Shown piece after piece: positions 24,856-31,728 of a DNA stretch of 48,049 nucleotides. Within the stretch, counting starts at the first letter, position 1; every line of letters starts with the position of its first letter. This DNA is from Clostridia bacterium. Lineage in GTDB: Bacteria; Bacillota; Clostridia; UMGS1883. Under the pieces are notes generated by a model. The model did no database searches. It worked only from the letters and a program-made list of their open reading frames with translations, and was not told where the DNA came from. A program made the translations under genes and the position numbers. Location of the stretch: positions 1 to 48,049 of the forward strand of contig JAFTOF010000020.1 of the NCBI GenBank assembly GCA_017451505.1. The letters are read 5' to 3'.

Positions 24856-25518
24856 TTGAATCAGTTTGTTTCTTCAATCAATGAGATTTTGGCTCGTTTA
24901 ATAGTGCTTTTTACCGCTATCACTGTTCACGAATATGCACATGGATATGTAGCTTATAAGCTTGGCGACCCTACGGCAAAGTATGCAGGTAGGCTCTCTC
25001 TTAATCCCATGTCGCATCTTGATCCTATCGGTGCTTTGTGCATGGTGCTTTGCGGATTCGGATGGGCAAAGCCCGTTCCCGTTAATCCTATGTATTTTAA
25101 AGACCGTAAGCGTGACAGTGCGTTGGTTTCTTTGGCAGGGCCTCTTTCTAATATAGCTCTTGCACTGGTTACGGCAATACTTACGGCAGTTTATTTTTCA
25201 TTTGTATATATAAAGTTCCCCGCTAATTTTGCAGCAGAGTTCGGATTTGAGATTTTGCTTCAGCTTGCACAGCTTAATATCGGTTTTGCGGTGTTTAATC
25301 TGATTCCCTTTCCACCTCTTGACGGAAGCAAAATTTTAGGTGCATTTCTTTCAAATGAAAATTATTATAAGTTCATGAGATATGAGCATTTCGGATTTCC
25401 CATATTGATTCTGATGTCGATTACAGGGCTTTTGGGGAGAATATTATATATTTTTATACAGCCTGTCTGGGCGGCATGGACTGCATTGTTTGAAAAACTT
25501 GTAATGGTTTTCATGTAA
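24856..25518 (+). CDS. Site-2 protease family (M50) membrane protein
   Basis: A 220-residue integral membrane metalloprotease. The zinc motif HEYAH lies in ITVHEYAHGYVAYKLGD, and NLIPFPPLDGSKIL is the conserved NPxPPLDG-type block with the third ligand Asp. AKPVPVNPMYFKDRKRDSALVSLAGP is typical of the FtsH-less short M50 group next to scpA. It cuts within membranes; the substrate is unknown. It uses a TTG start preceded by GGAAGTG. It stands 22 bases before scpA, a common Firmicutes order. Confidence 0.9.
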   Translation: MNQFVSSINEILARLIVLFTAITVHEYAHGYVAYKLGDPTAKYAGRLSLNPMSHLDPIGALCMVLCGFGWAKPVPVNPMYFKDRKRDSALVSLAGPLSNIALALVTAILTAVYFSFVYIKFPANFAAEFGFEILLQLAQLNIGFAVFNLIPFPPLDGSKILGAFLSNENYYKFMRYEHFGFPILILMSITGLLGRILYIFIQPVWAAWTALFEKLVMVFM

Positions 25519-25540
25519 ATTTCTGTTAAGGCGGATTGCT

Positions 25541-26287
25541 ATGAGTGAGCTTTCTTTTAAAATAGATGTATTTGAAGGTCCGCTTGACCTTCTGTTGCAT
25601 CTTATAAGTAAGAATAAAGTCAGCATTTGCGACATTCCTATTTCCACTATCACAGACCAGTATTTTGAATATCTGGAGCTTATGCAAAAGCTTGATATGG
25701 AGCTGGGCGGTGAATTCTTGGTAATGGCATCTCAGCTTTTGTATATCAAATCAAAAATGCTACTGCCAAAACCTGAGGAGGAAGAGGACGACCCCCGTGC
25801 AGAGCTTGCTGACAGGCTTGAAGAATATAAACGGTATAAAGAAATTTCGGCACAAATGGATAAGCTTAGTCACAGTATGGAGCATGTTGTGTTTAAAGGT
25901 GCTGAACCGCTTAATCTGCCGAAAATAAGAACCGAAAATAAAGAAATACCAATAGAGAGGCTATTTGAGGCTTTCTTTACAGTGATAGACAGAAGTGCTT
26001 CGAAAAAACCTATTGACCCTAAGACGTTTAAGCGTGTTATTGGACGGACAAACTATTCTGTGCGTACCGCCTCAAAAAGCGTTATGAGTAAGATTAAAAT
26101 GGGTGAGAGGACTGTGTTTGAAGACCTTTTTACAGGGCTTCGTGTTCGTGGAGAATATGTGGCTACCTTTTTAGCTCTTTTAGAACTGATAAAAGAAAAT
26201 GCGGTAACCGTTACACAGGAAGGCGGCAAGCTTTATTGCCTGAGAGGTGAAAACAATGTGGAACTTGACAATTGGGAAGAATATTGA
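25541..26287 (+). CDS. scpA: Segregation and condensation protein A
   Basis: A 248-residue kleisin subunit of the SMC-ScpAB condensin that organises and segregates the chromosome. FKIDVFEGPLDLLLHLISKN is the SMC-neck-binding N-terminus, followed by FLVMASQLLYIKSKMLLPKP and an acidic linker. The C-terminal winged-helix (FEDLFTGLRVRGEYVATFLA...) binds the SMC head. Its last 32 bases overlap scpB. Confidence 0.95.
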   Translation: MSELSFKIDVFEGPLDLLLHLISKNKVSICDIPISTITDQYFEYLELMQKLDMELGGEFLVMASQLLYIKSKMLLPKPEEEEDDPRAELADRLEEYKRYKEISAQMDKLSHSMEHVVFKGAEPLNLPKIRTENKEIPIERLFEAFFTVIDRSASKKPIDPKTFKRVIGRTNYSVRTASKSVMSKIKMGERTVFEDLFTGLRVRGEYVATFLALLELIKENAVTVTQEGGKLYCLRGENNVELDNWEEY

Positions 26288-26864
26288 GTGTGCCTTGGAG
26301 GCGGTGCTCTTTTCGCTTGGCGAAGCGGTAGAGATCGAGCGTCTTGCACAGGCTCTTGAGGTTCGTGAAGATGAAGTAAGGGATGCCTTTGAAAAGCTTA
26401 AAACTAAGTACGAAAAGGAAAACCGCGGAATAAAGCTCATCGAAATAGACGGCTCTGTACAAATGTGCTCAAATCCCGATTATTTTGAATGTATAAAGCG
26501 TGTGACACAAATTGAAAAGCAGGCGGGACTTTCCTCCGCTGCTTTGGAAACTCTTTCAATAATTGCGTATAATCAGCCCGTAACAAAGGGAACAATTGAA
26601 TTTATACGAGGTGTAGACTGTACATATTCCGTAACCCGTCTTTTAGAACGTGGGTTTATAGATGAGCTCGGTAGAGCAGAAACTCCTGGAAGACCTATTC
26701 TTTACGGAACAACAATGGAGTTTTTGCGTTGCTTCGGACTTAAATCCCTTGAAGAACTTCCTCCGCTTCCCGAAAAGGAACCCCCCGCGGAGGCTCAGTT
26801 AGGAAAGCCTGCGGATGTCATAGAGGAATATGTAAAAGAAACCAATACAGAAACAGAGGAATAA
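26256..26864 (+). CDS. scpB: Segregation and condensation protein B
   Basis: A 202-residue winged-helix dimer that binds ScpA in the condensin complex. NIECALEAVLFSLGEAVEIE at the start, AGLSSAALETLSIIAYNQPV, and the GFIDELGRAETPGRPILYGT block with FGLKSLEELPPLPE are family hallmarks. ATG 26256 is chosen because GAGAGGTG sits 6 bases upstream; the GTG at 26247 is inside that site. It overlaps scpA by 32 bases. The acidic tail after LPPLP is variable. Confidence 0.95.
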   Translation: MWNLTIGKNIECALEAVLFSLGEAVEIERLAQALEVREDEVRDAFEKLKTKYEKENRGIKLIEIDGSVQMCSNPDYFECIKRVTQIEKQAGLSSAALETLSIIAYNQPVTKGTIEFIRGVDCTYSVTRLLERGFIDELGRAETPGRPILYGTTMEFLRCFGLKSLEELPPLPEKEPPAEAQLGKPADVIEEYVKETNTETEE

Positions 26865-26867
26865 TTT

Positions 26868-27425
26868 ATGGGAGTTATTCTGGGAGTTGTGCTTGCTGTT
26901 GTAATTTTAATAATGTTTGCACCGCTTAAGCTTAGTTTGTCTTTTGAAAATTCCAAGTTTTGTGCAAAGGTTGTTTTGGCAGGAATTCCTATATACACAT
27001 ATAAAGGAAAAAAAGACAAAAAAAGTGTTGACGAGGCAGTAGAGGATAGGGTAAAATCATTAGAGAAGGATACCTTGTCCTTAGGTGAAAAAATTAAGCG
27101 GATTGCAAGTGTTTCACGCCTTGCGGCAAGGCTTTTGGGTAAGTATACCTTTATTAAAGACTTCAGCCTTAAACTTTTCATCGGCACGGGCGATGCTGCT
27201 ACAACTGCCGTAAGTGTAGGTCTTGGTTGGGCGGCAATCTATAATCTATTGGGTATTGTGGGGAGAATAGTTTCTATTGACAACCACAGTGTAGAAATCA
27301 GCCCTGATTATACACGGCAAGTGTTTAGTGCAGAAGGAAAATGCATAATTAAAAGCCGCATTGTTTATATTATAATTATTGCGATAACAATTTTATTAAA
27401 AATAAAATCCCGTAAGGAGGACTAA
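26868..27425 (+). CDS. DUF2953 protein (YtfI-like)
   Basis: A 185-residue protein with an N-terminal membrane helix (GVILGVVLAVVILIMFAPLK) and a C-terminal one (IVYIIIIAITILLKIK). The middle has LKLFIGTGDAATTAVSVGLG and ISPDYTRQVFSAEGKC, which match the DUF2953/YtfI family. Its function is unknown, but it regularly stands before ytfJ in spore formers and is therefore probably sporulation related. It lies three bases after scpB and three before ytfJ. Confidence 0.8.
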   Translation: MGVILGVVLAVVILIMFAPLKLSLSFENSKFCAKVVLAGIPIYTYKGKKDKKSVDEAVEDRVKSLEKDTLSLGEKIKRIASVSRLAARLLGKYTFIKDFSLKLFIGTGDAATTAVSVGLGWAAIYNLLGIVGRIVSIDNHSVEISPDYTRQVFSAEGKCIIKSRIVYIIIIAITILLKIKSRKED

Positions 27426-27428
27426 AGA

Positions 27429-27818
27429 ATGAGCGAACATCCTATTAATAATTTGATGGGTACTGTAATGGAGCAGTTAAAAGGCATGATTGATGTTAAT
27501 ACCATCGTAGGTGAGCCTGTTGAAACAGCTAACGGTACAATGATTATTCCTATTTCAAAGGTGGGCTTCGGATTTGCCGCAGGCGGAAGTGATATTCCTA
27601 CTAAAAATGCCCCTGCAAATGCACCCTTTGGTGGCGGAAGCGGTGCAGGTGTATCTATTGCCCCCATGGGTTTTTTGGTGATTTCACAGGATCAAATCAA
27701 GCTTGTTCCCATGAACTCAAGCAACACTCCCCTTGATAAGCTTGTTGATTATATTCCTGTTGCTTTCGAAAAAGTTAACAAGATTGTTAAAAAGAGAAAA
27801 GGTACTGACGAAGAATAA
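27429..27818 (+). CDS. ytfJ: Sporulation protein YtfJ/GerW family
   Basis: A 129-residue protein. INNLMGTVMEQLKGMIDVNT, GEPVETANGTMIIPISKVGFGFAAGG and the glycine-rich linker before VSIAPMGFLVISQDQIKLVP are typical of YtfJ (also GerW), found in all spore formers and needed for normal germination in some. The strong GTAAGGAGGA site precedes ATG 27429. It closes the 24856-27818 group and is followed by a terminator. Confidence 0.92.
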   Translation: MSEHPINNLMGTVMEQLKGMIDVNTIVGEPVETANGTMIIPISKVGFGFAAGGSDIPTKNAPANAPFGGGSGAGVSIAPMGFLVISQDQIKLVPMNSSNTPLDKLVDYIPVAFEKVNKIVKKRKGTDEE

Positions 27819-27822
27819 TTTA

Positions 27823-27862
27823 GCCAAAAAACAGCGTTCAATCTGAACGCTGTTTTTTTGGC
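27823..27862 (+). terminator. Terminator after ytfJ
   Basis: GCCAAAAAACAGCGTTCA (27823-27840) pairs with TGAACGCTGTTTTTTTGGC (27844-27862), apart from one extra T. Confidence 0.85.
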
Positions 27863-27892
27863 TTATAGAGAGTGCAGAAAAATAGTGCAGAA

Positions 27893-27968
27893 CGGACAAA
27901 CTGAACCACGGCTTGCCGTGGGTTACCCGAAGGCGTACATAGGTACGTCGAGAGGTGAAGTTTGTTCG
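27893..27968. ncRNA. Possible three-stem structured module
   Basis: The closing stem P1 is CGGACAAACT (27893-27902) with AGTTTGTTCG (27959-27968), ten pairs including one G-U. P2 is CCACGG CUUG CCGUGG (27906-27921). P3 is GGCGUAC AUAG GUACGUC (27932-27949). The two hairpins lie inside P1, a three-way junction. No promoter in front of it was identified. It could be part of a mobile repeat rather than a functional RNA. Confidence 0.4.
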
Positions 27969-27991
27969 TAGTTTATTGGCAAAATAAGAAA

Positions 27992-28020
27992 AGGAATCCG
28001 CAAACATTTTGCGGATTCCT
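27992..28020 (-). terminator. Terminator for glnS
   Basis: AGGAATCCGCAAA (27992-28004) and TTTGCGGATTCCT (28008-28020) pair perfectly. On the minus strand it is followed by TTTCTTATTTTGCC. It lies inside the nested-palindrome element, about 90 bases after the glnS stop. Confidence 0.65.
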
Positions 28021-28111
28021 CCCGAATTACTATAGGTTTTGTACAAGTTTAACTTTTAGAATATAAATTTGTAGCCAATAAACGGTCTGTGCATTTTGCT
28101 GCACTCTCAGT

Positions 28112-29764
28112 TTATTGTGGTTTGAATGAACTCTTAAGCGGTGCTGTGCGGTTAAATACGTTCTTATTTTTACTGTCACGGGTGAAATAACCCATACGTA
28201 CAAACTGGAACTTTTCACCAAGGGGTGCATCAGCAAGGGAAGGCTCACCATAAGATTTTTCATAAACAATCAAGGAATCGGGATTGATAAATTCATCAAA
28301 ATTATCATCCTCTAAAAGTGTTGCCACGTTTTCCTTGTTGAAAATATTATCAAACTGATGAACTGAGAACTCTACGGCTGTTTCGCGGCTGAGCCAATGA
28401 ATATTACCCTTAACCTTTCTTCCGTCAGCAGGCATACCATTTCCTGTTTCAATATCAACACTGCAAAGAAGCTCAGTCACATTGCCGTTTTCATCGTGGA
28501 GAACTTCGTCACATTTCATAATATATGAACCCATAAGGCGAACCTCGCCCTGAGGCTTAAGACGCTTGAATCCTGGAATAGGCTCTTCCATAAAGTCACT
28601 CTGCTCAATATAAAGCTTGTTGGTAAAAGGAACTTTTCTTGTGCCAAGCTCAGGCTTTTTGGGGTGGTTGGGAAGTTCAAAGTATTCCGTATGATTATCG
28701 GGAATATTTGTTATTGTAACCTTAAGAGGTTCAATTATTGCCACGCGTCTTTGTGCGTTTTCGTTCAATTCCTCACAAATGCAGTATTCCAGAAGCCTTA
28801 TATCCGCCATACTGTTTGCCTTGGCAACACCGCTTCTCTCAATGAAGTCAAAAATTGCGGTGGGGGTGTAGCCTCTTCTGCGAAGTCCCTGCAATGTTGG
28901 CATTCTGGGATCATCCCATCCGTCAACAGTACCTGTTTCCACAAGCTTTCGAAGATACCTTTTGCTCATTACTGTATATGTCATATTAAGACGTGCAAAT
29001 TCATACTGATGAGGCTTGTGCTCAAAGCCGATATTATCCACTACCCAGTTATAAAGGGGGCGGTGGTTTTCAAACTCAATAGAGCAAAGAGAATGTGTGA
29101 TTCCCTCAAGTGCGTCCTGAATCGGGTGAGCAAAGTCATACATGGGATAGATGCACCATTTATTGCCCTGTCTGTGATGATTCATATGAAGAATACGATA
29201 AATAACAGGGTCACGCATATTCATATTGGGGGATGACATATCAATTTTAGCACGGAGTGTACGCTGACCGTTTTCAAATTCTCCGTTTTTCATTCTTTCA
29301 AAAAGCTCTAAGTTTTCCTCTACACTTCTGTTTCTGTAGGGACTTTCCTTACCGGGTTCGGTAAGAGTACCGCGGTACTGTGCCATTTCTTCCTGAGAAA
29401 GGTCGCACACGAAAGCCTTTCCGTCACGAATCAGTTTGCAGGCAAACTCATAGCATTTGTCAAAATAATCACTGCCGTAATAGATTCCGCCTGTAGGGTC
29501 TGCTCCCAGCCAATGTAAATCCGCCTCGATAGCTTTTACGAATTCATCATCTTCCTTTACAGGGTTTGTATCGTCATAGCGAAGGTTAAAAACTCCGCCG
29601 TATTTTTTTGCGGTGCTGTGATTAATCCATATTGCTTTGGCACTGCCTATATGAAGATAACCGTTTGGTTCAGGAGGAAAACGAGTATGAACACCATTTT
29701 CGCGACCTGCCGCAAGGTCTTCATCAATAATATCATGAATAAAATTTGAGTAACCCTCTTGCAT
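28112..29764 (-). CDS. glnS: Glutaminyl-tRNA synthetase
   Basis: A 550-residue class I synthetase that charges tRNA-Gln. TRFPPEPNGYLHIGSAKAIW carries the HIGH-type motif HIGS, and VMSKRYLRKLVETG is the KMSKS-type motif. LRYDDTNPVKEDDEFVKAI, GALxxE-type LQGLRRRGYTPTAIFDF and a beta-barrel anticodon domain with IEQSDFMEEPIPGFKRLKPQ complete it. Start ATG 29764 follows GGAGG; an in-frame ATG at 29806 lies upstream of that site. Having glnS suggests direct charging in place of, or beside, the amidotransferase route. A near-consensus promoter lies upstream. Confidence 0.95.
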   Translation of the reverse strand: MQEGYSNFIHDIIDEDLAAGRENGVHTRFPPEPNGYLHIGSAKAIWINHSTAKKYGGVFNLRYDDTNPVKEDDEFVKAIEADLHWLGADPTGGIYYGSDYFDKCYEFACKLIRDGKAFVCDLSQEEMAQYRGTLTEPGKESPYRNRSVEENLELFERMKNGEFENGQRTLRAKIDMSSPNMNMRDPVIYRILHMNHHRQGNKWCIYPMYDFAHPIQDALEGITHSLCSIEFENHRPLYNWVVDNIGFEHKPHQYEFARLNMTYTVMSKRYLRKLVETGTVDGWDDPRMPTLQGLRRRGYTPTAIFDFIERSGVAKANSMADIRLLEYCICEELNENAQRRVAIIEPLKVTITNIPDNHTEYFELPNHPKKPELGTRKVPFTNKLYIEQSDFMEEPIPGFKRLKPQGEVRLMGSYIMKCDEVLHDENGNVTELLCSVDIETGNGMPADGRKVKGNIHWLSRETAVEFSVHQFDNIFNKENVATLLEDDNFDEFINPDSLIVYEKSYGEPSLADAPLGEKFQFVRMGYFTRDSKNKNVFNRTAPLKSSFKPQ

Positions 29765-29793
29765 TTTTAAGAAGCCTCCGTTTCTTTCTGACT

Positions 29794-29822
29794 GTAAAAT
29801 TTGCACTGTTTGAAAATTTTAC
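29794..29822 (-). promoter_or_regulatory. glnS leader hairpin
   Basis: On the plus strand GTAAAATTT (29794-29802) and AAATTTTAC (29814-29822) are a perfect 9-bp inverted repeat within the roughly 65-base glnS leader. An alternative shorter stem, GTTTG with CAAAC, overlaps it. No T-box features were found. Confidence 0.4.
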
Positions 29823-29837
29823 AAACACTTTCTCTTT

Positions 29838-29866
29838 ATTATACCACTAAAATACAATTATTTCAA
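29838..29866 (-). promoter_or_regulatory. Promoter of glnS
   Basis: Minus strand: TTGAAA (29861-29866), 17 bases, TATAAT (29838-29843). Confidence 0.7.
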
Positions 29867-29922
29867 TAACAAAAAGTAATATTTACAGAATAAAAAAATA
29901 TTATATTTTCGGAGGGGTGTAT

Positions 29923-30882
29923 ATGAAGAAAACTGCGGTATTGATATTGTTTTGCCTGATTAGTGCTTTTGTTTTGCCTGTGTGCGTCTTTTATGCACGT
30001 GGAGGCAGTGCTAATGACAATGAAATAGCGGAAAAGCTGCGTATGTCTGAAAACATAAGTGTTTTTTTTCACAATGAAAACAAAACCGTGTCAATGCCCA
30101 TAGAAGAATATTTGTGCGGAGTGGTTTGTGCAGAAATGCCTGCGAGCTTTGAATACGAAGCGTTAAAAGCACAGGCGGTAGCGGCACGCAGCTATGCCAG
30201 ATACAAACAAAATGAAATAAATGCACAGCATCCTGAAGCGTCTGTATGTACTGATTATACCCACTGTAAGGCATATAAAGCCCTTGAAGAAAATGAAAAA
30301 TCATGGGGTAAAGACAGTGAAAAATATCGTGCAAAAATTGAAAATGCAATTATAGAAACCCAAGGGGAGGTAATCACATATAATGGTGAGGTAGCCCTTG
30401 CCGTATTTCATTCTCAGAGCGGAGGAGGAAGAACGGAAAATTCCGCAGATGTATGGGGAGGGAATGTCCCATATTTAGTAAGTGTTGAAAGTCATGGAGA
30501 AGAGGCTTCCCCTGGCTTTTATTCTGATGTAACAGTTCCATTTGAAAATTTTAAAAATACCATTATCAGCTTGAATCCGAAAGCTTCATTAACAAGTAGT
30601 AATGATATTGGTCAAATTGTAAAAAGTGAGGGCGGAGCAGTAAAGACAATACAAATTGGCGGTCAGGAATTTTCGGGAAAAGAAATAAGAAGTGCTTTTG
30701 GCCTTAGGAGTAGTTGCTTCACGATTAGTTCCGAGGGTGATAATATCCGTTTTGAAGTTACGGGATACGGACATGGTGTGGGAATGAGCCAGTACGGAGC
30801 AAACGCTATGGCGAAAGAGGGGTGTGATTACAGAGAAATTCTCAAGCACTATTACAGCGGAATAGAGATAGAATGTGTTTAA
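29923..30882 (+). CDS. spoIID: Stage II sporulation protein D (SpoIID/LytB domain)
   Basis: A 319-residue lytic transglycosylase acting on peptidoglycan during engulfment of the forespore. A hydrophobic N-terminal anchor (TAVLILFCLISAFVLPVCVF) is followed by MPIEEYLCGVVCAEMPASFE, where the Glu of AEMP is the likely catalytic residue. AVAARSYARYKQ, FHSQSGGGRTENSADVWGGN, and the C-terminal GYGHGVGMSQYGANAMAKEG are the family signatures. The start ATG 29923 is five bases after GGAGGGG. It is followed by the SpoIIQ-like gene, the usual clostridial order. Confidence 0.93.
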   Translation: MKKTAVLILFCLISAFVLPVCVFYARGGSANDNEIAEKLRMSENISVFFHNENKTVSMPIEEYLCGVVCAEMPASFEYEALKAQAVAARSYARYKQNEINAQHPEASVCTDYTHCKAYKALEENEKSWGKDSEKYRAKIENAIIETQGEVITYNGEVALAVFHSQSGGGRTENSADVWGGNVPYLVSVESHGEEASPGFYSDVTVPFENFKNTIISLNPKASLTSSNDIGQIVKSEGGAVKTIQIGGQEFSGKEIRSAFGLRSSCFTISSEGDNIRFEVTGYGHGVGMSQYGANAMAKEGCDYREILKHYYSGIEIECV

Positions 30883-30943
30883 ACGGGATAAGTTTGGTAA
30901 TAATGTTACTGAAGAAACATTGCATTTCAAAGGAGATTGTGCT

Positions 30944-31597
30944 ATGAAAAGAATCTATTACCTTTTGGCTTTTACACTTCTTATGTCAGTATTTACAGTT
31001 TGTTTTTTAATAGGCAGAGCGATGGTGATAAAGAATGATACTCCTGCTACGCCTATAGAAAATGACGGAGTGGTTGCAATTCCCTACGGAGAAAACGCAG
31101 TAAAGGAAACTACATCCGAAACTGAAACGGTGGAAAAATTTCCTCAGGCAAATGATAATGCGGATAATAACGATGTAATAGAAGAAGTAGTTCCCGAGCG
31201 AATGCAATTTCCAAGCTCGACGACTATTCTTCGCGACTACTCACAAATGGCAATTTATTCAAAATCCACCGACGACTGGAGAGCCCATCAGGGAATAGAT
31301 TATAAAGCTGAAATAGGCAGTGATGTTGTAAGCGTATACGACGGAACGGTAACAAACATATATGAGGACAAGCTTTGGGGAAATTGTATTGAAATTATTC
31401 ATACGGGAAACATTTTAGGAATTTACCGAAATTTAAGTAAGGATATCTTGGTTAAGGTAAATGAAAAAGTTTCAGGAGGACAAGCTATCGGTAAAGTGGG
31501 AAACAGTGCATCAATAGAAAAAGCCGAAGAACCACATCTTCATTTTGAGCTTTGGATGAACGGAGAGGTAATTAATCCAAGCTCGTTTATATATTAA
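30944..31597 (+). CDS. spoIIQ: SpoIIQ-like M23 metallopeptidase
   Basis: A 217-residue membrane-anchored protein. An N-terminal helix (IYYLLAFTLLMSVFTVCFLI) is followed by a low-complexity linker and a LytM domain. The zinc motifs are intact: HQGID (HxxxD) and EPHLHFELW (HxH). In Clostridioides SpoIIQ keeps these and binds zinc, while Bacillus SpoIIQ lost part of them; from this I infer possible endopeptidase activity here. It joins SpoIIIAH in the forespore-mother cell channel. I start at ATG 30944 after AAAGGAG, 61 bases after spoIID. The in-frame ATG 30875 overlaps spoIID and lacks a site. Confidence 0.87.
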   Translation: MKRIYYLLAFTLLMSVFTVCFLIGRAMVIKNDTPATPIENDGVVAIPYGENAVKETTSETETVEKFPQANDNADNNDVIEEVVPERMQFPSSTTILRDYSQMAIYSKSTDDWRAHQGIDYKAEIGSDVVSVYDGTVTNIYEDKLWGNCIEIIHTGNILGIYRNLSKDILVKVNEKVSGGQAIGKVGNSASIEKAEEPHLHFELWMNGEVINPSSFIY

Positions 31598-31643
31598 GAA
31601 GCAGCAGTGTGAAGCAGTAAGGCTTCACACTGCTGCTTCTTAA
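31594..31643 (+). terminator. Terminator after the SpoIIQ-like gene, 21-bp perfect stem
   Basis: TTAAGAAGCAGCAGTGTGAAG (31594-31614) pairs exactly with 31623-31643 around an 8-base loop. The 5' arm includes the stop codon TAA. Confidence 0.8.
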
Positions 31644-31667
31644 TGCGTTTTCTTGTTGATTTTTTTG

Positions 31668-31696
31668 TTGCATAAGCAGTACTTTTGTGATATAAT
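31668..31696 (+). promoter_or_regulatory. Promoter of rqcH
   Basis: TTGCAT (31668-31673), 17 bases, TATAAT (31691-31696). The ATG of rqcH is about 33 bases further on, after AGGAGG. Confidence 0.6.
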
Positions 31697-31728
31697 AAAT
31701 TAACTGTGTTTGAAATAGGAGGATTAAT

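Larger units (their letters stand above)
27866..28112. repeat. Nested-palindrome intergenic element (MITE-like or structured RNA)
   Basis: About 245 bases between the ytfJ terminator and the stop of glnS. Outer imperfect inverted repeats are GAGAGTGCAGAAAAATAGTG (from 27868) and, read in reverse, GAGAGTGCAGCAAAATGCAC (28108 downwards). A second inverted pair, GTTTATTGGC, is at 27971-27980 and reversed at 28074-28083. Between them sits a folded module (27893-27968) with three stems and the glnS-side terminator. No open reading frame of note lies inside. It looks like a small non-autonomous element or a dispersed intergenic repeat. I could not find a second copy in this window. Confidence 0.5.

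Noticed and set aside
29765..29866. T-box in front of glnS
   Set aside because: The leader is short and lacks the T-box consensus and specifier stem.
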